NCBI GenBank assembly: GCA_005884705.1
Contig: VBAF01000325.1
Location: 1 to 6,459, forward strand
From: Alphaproteobacteria bacterium
Lineage (GTDB): Bacteria > Pseudomonadota > Alphaproteobacteria > Reyranellales > Reyranellaceae
Length of the DNA stretch: 6,459 bases
Reading direction: 5' to 3'
Part shown: piece by piece, positions 5,559-6,459 of the stretch
Layout: every line of letters begins with the position of its first letter
Position numbering within the stretch: position 1 is the first letter of the stretch
Position numbers and translations under genes: made by a program
The notes under the pieces: model-generated
What the model was told of the DNA's origin: nothing
Databases searched by the model: none
What the model saw: only the letters and a program-made list of their open reading frames with translations

Positions 5559-6352
5559 GTGAATCGCTCGCTCAGCTTGAGGGGACGCTGGCGCCGCCTG
5601 GCGCTCGGGCTGCCGACGGTGTTGAGCCTGACGCCGCGCGGCTGGTTCATTCCCCATCGCTATGCGCCACTGCTGCCGCCGCCCGGCGCGCAGCCGCCTT
5701 ATCCGACGATCGAGATCCTGTTCGAGGGCAAGGCCCGCGCGTTCGAGGCGATGATCGAGCTGATCGACAGTCACGCCGCGGCGCTGGAGGCGATGCGCGG
5801 CCTGCTCGACCAGGCGTGGTTCCCCTCGCTCGACGCCGCCGTCGCCTACGCGCTGATTCGCGATCGCAAGCCGCAGCACGTGATCGAGATCGGTTCGGGC
5901 AATTCGACGCGATCGATCCCGCGCCGCGCGCCGACATCGCCGGCCTGCCCGGCGTGCAGGTCGTGCCCTCGACGGTGCAGGCGGCGCCGATCGAGCTGTT
6001 CGACCGGCTGGGCCGCGGCGACGTGCTGTTCATCGACTCGAGCCACATCCTGATGCCGGGCAGTGATGTCGATCTGGTGCTGAACCGCGTGCTGCCTCGG
6101 CTGCCGGGCGGCGTGATCGTCCATATCCACGACATCTTCCTGCCGTTCGACTATCCGCCGGTCTGGGGCTGGCGCGCCTACAACGAACAGCAGGGCGTGC
6201 TGCCCTTGATGACCACCGGCGCCTATGCGCCGCTGTTCTCCAGCGTCTGGGCACGCCAGCGCCTCGGCGAGCGGCTGGCGCAGTCGGTGGTGGCGCGCCT
6301 GCCAATGCCGAAGGAAGCGATGTCGACCAGCCTGTGGCTCGAGAAGCAATAA
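5559..6352 (+). pseudogene. Class I SAM-dependent methyltransferase-like gene, frameshifted by an internal deletion
   Basis: Two frames encode one protein. Frame A from GTG 5559 gives residues 1-118, ending in the SAM-binding motif HVIEIGSGNSTR (107-118). It then runs into nonsense and stops at 6053. From about 5909-5912 the sense continues two frames over with IDPAPRADIAGLPGV, DVLFIDSSHILMPGSDVD and VHIHDIFLPFDYPPVWGW, ending LWLEKQ before TAA at 6350-6352 (146 residues). Family enzymes (Methyltransf_24-like) have about 17-20 residues between the glycine motif and the IDP acidic motif; here they nearly touch. The break therefore looks like a deletion of about 50 nt (3k+1), not a one-base indel. 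The methyl acceptor is unknown. The gap to the MBL gene is 10 nt. Both halves keep clean codon use and motifs, so the lesion is recent or a sequencing/assembly error. The GTG start has no good ribosome site; TTG at 5577 is an alternative. Confidence 0.85.
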
Positions 6353-6459
6353 ATGCAGGCTAGCGCATATTTCCTGCGGGGAATGTGCTCCAGCTGCTTG
6401 CCTTGCCCTTTCCCCATTCGGAGCCTATGTATTTTGGCAGGTGGGGGCGGCGGGTTGTC
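6353..6459. other. Terminal non-coding stretch with a weak possible gene start
   Basis: This is about 107 bases after the methyltransferase stop, with lower GC at its left end. I see no RNA gene or terminator hairpin with a U-tract. An ATG at 6427 opens a frame to the window edge (MYFGRWGRRVV) with GGAG only 3 nt upstream; it could start a new gene but 11 codons are not enough to support a call. Confidence 0.4.

Noticed and set aside
6223..6417. 64-codon - strand ORF across the methyltransferase 3' end
   Set aside because: It overlaps sense coding sequence, has no recognisable domain and no clear ribosome site.
1..6459. CRISPR array, tRNA/rRNA genes, insertion sequence or phage genes
   Set aside because: I saw no regularly spaced repeats, cloverleaf-like segments, transposase motifs or terminal inverted repeats anywhere in the window.

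Overview
The window is high-GC DNA with strong third-position G/C bias and compact operon-style gene spacing. It carries an HspQ gene of the proteobacterial type and an intergenic palindrome of a form I associate with Alphaproteobacteria. It most likely comes from a free-living or plant/soil-associated alphaproteobacterium (Rhizobiales or Rhodospirillales/Reyranella-like). That placement is an inference from gene style, not from a marker gene.

Region 1 (1-4008, all + strand) is one tightly packed operon. In order it holds the 3' end of an ABC permease, a second complete permease of the same nucleoside/BMP-type family, an isochorismatase-fold cysteine hydrolase closely resembling biuret amidohydrolase (BiuH), the double-domain ATPase of the transporter, and a second divergent cysteine hydrolase. 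Gaps are 0-13 nt and most starts have clear Shine-Dalgarno sequences. The layout suggests import of a small nitrogen-rich solute, such as biuret, triuret or another carbamoyl/ureido amide, followed by two cytoplasmic amide hydrolyses that release nitrogen. The periplasmic binding protein is expected upstream of the window. The BiuH-like enzyme lacks 15 residues just before its catalytic lysine compared with its sibling.

Region 2 (4002-4432) has a GC-rich palindrome that contains the stop codon of the second hydrolase, then hspQ on the - strand, convergent with the operon.

Region 3 (4433-4705) is a divergent intergenic region between hspQ and the next + strand gene. It holds a 10-bp tandem duplication and no confident promoter.

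Region 4 (4706-6352, + strand) has an intact metallo-beta-lactamase-fold hydrolase followed 10 nt later by a class I methyltransferase-like gene. That gene is frameshifted by an apparent deletion of roughly 50 nt between the SAM-binding glycine motif and the next acidic motif. The last ~107 bases hold no supported gene.

The most notable points are the two-hydrolase transporter operon, the two small deletions (one in frame, one not) in otherwise well-preserved genes, and a 29-nt exact repeat shared by the two hydrolase genes on either side of the ATPase gene.
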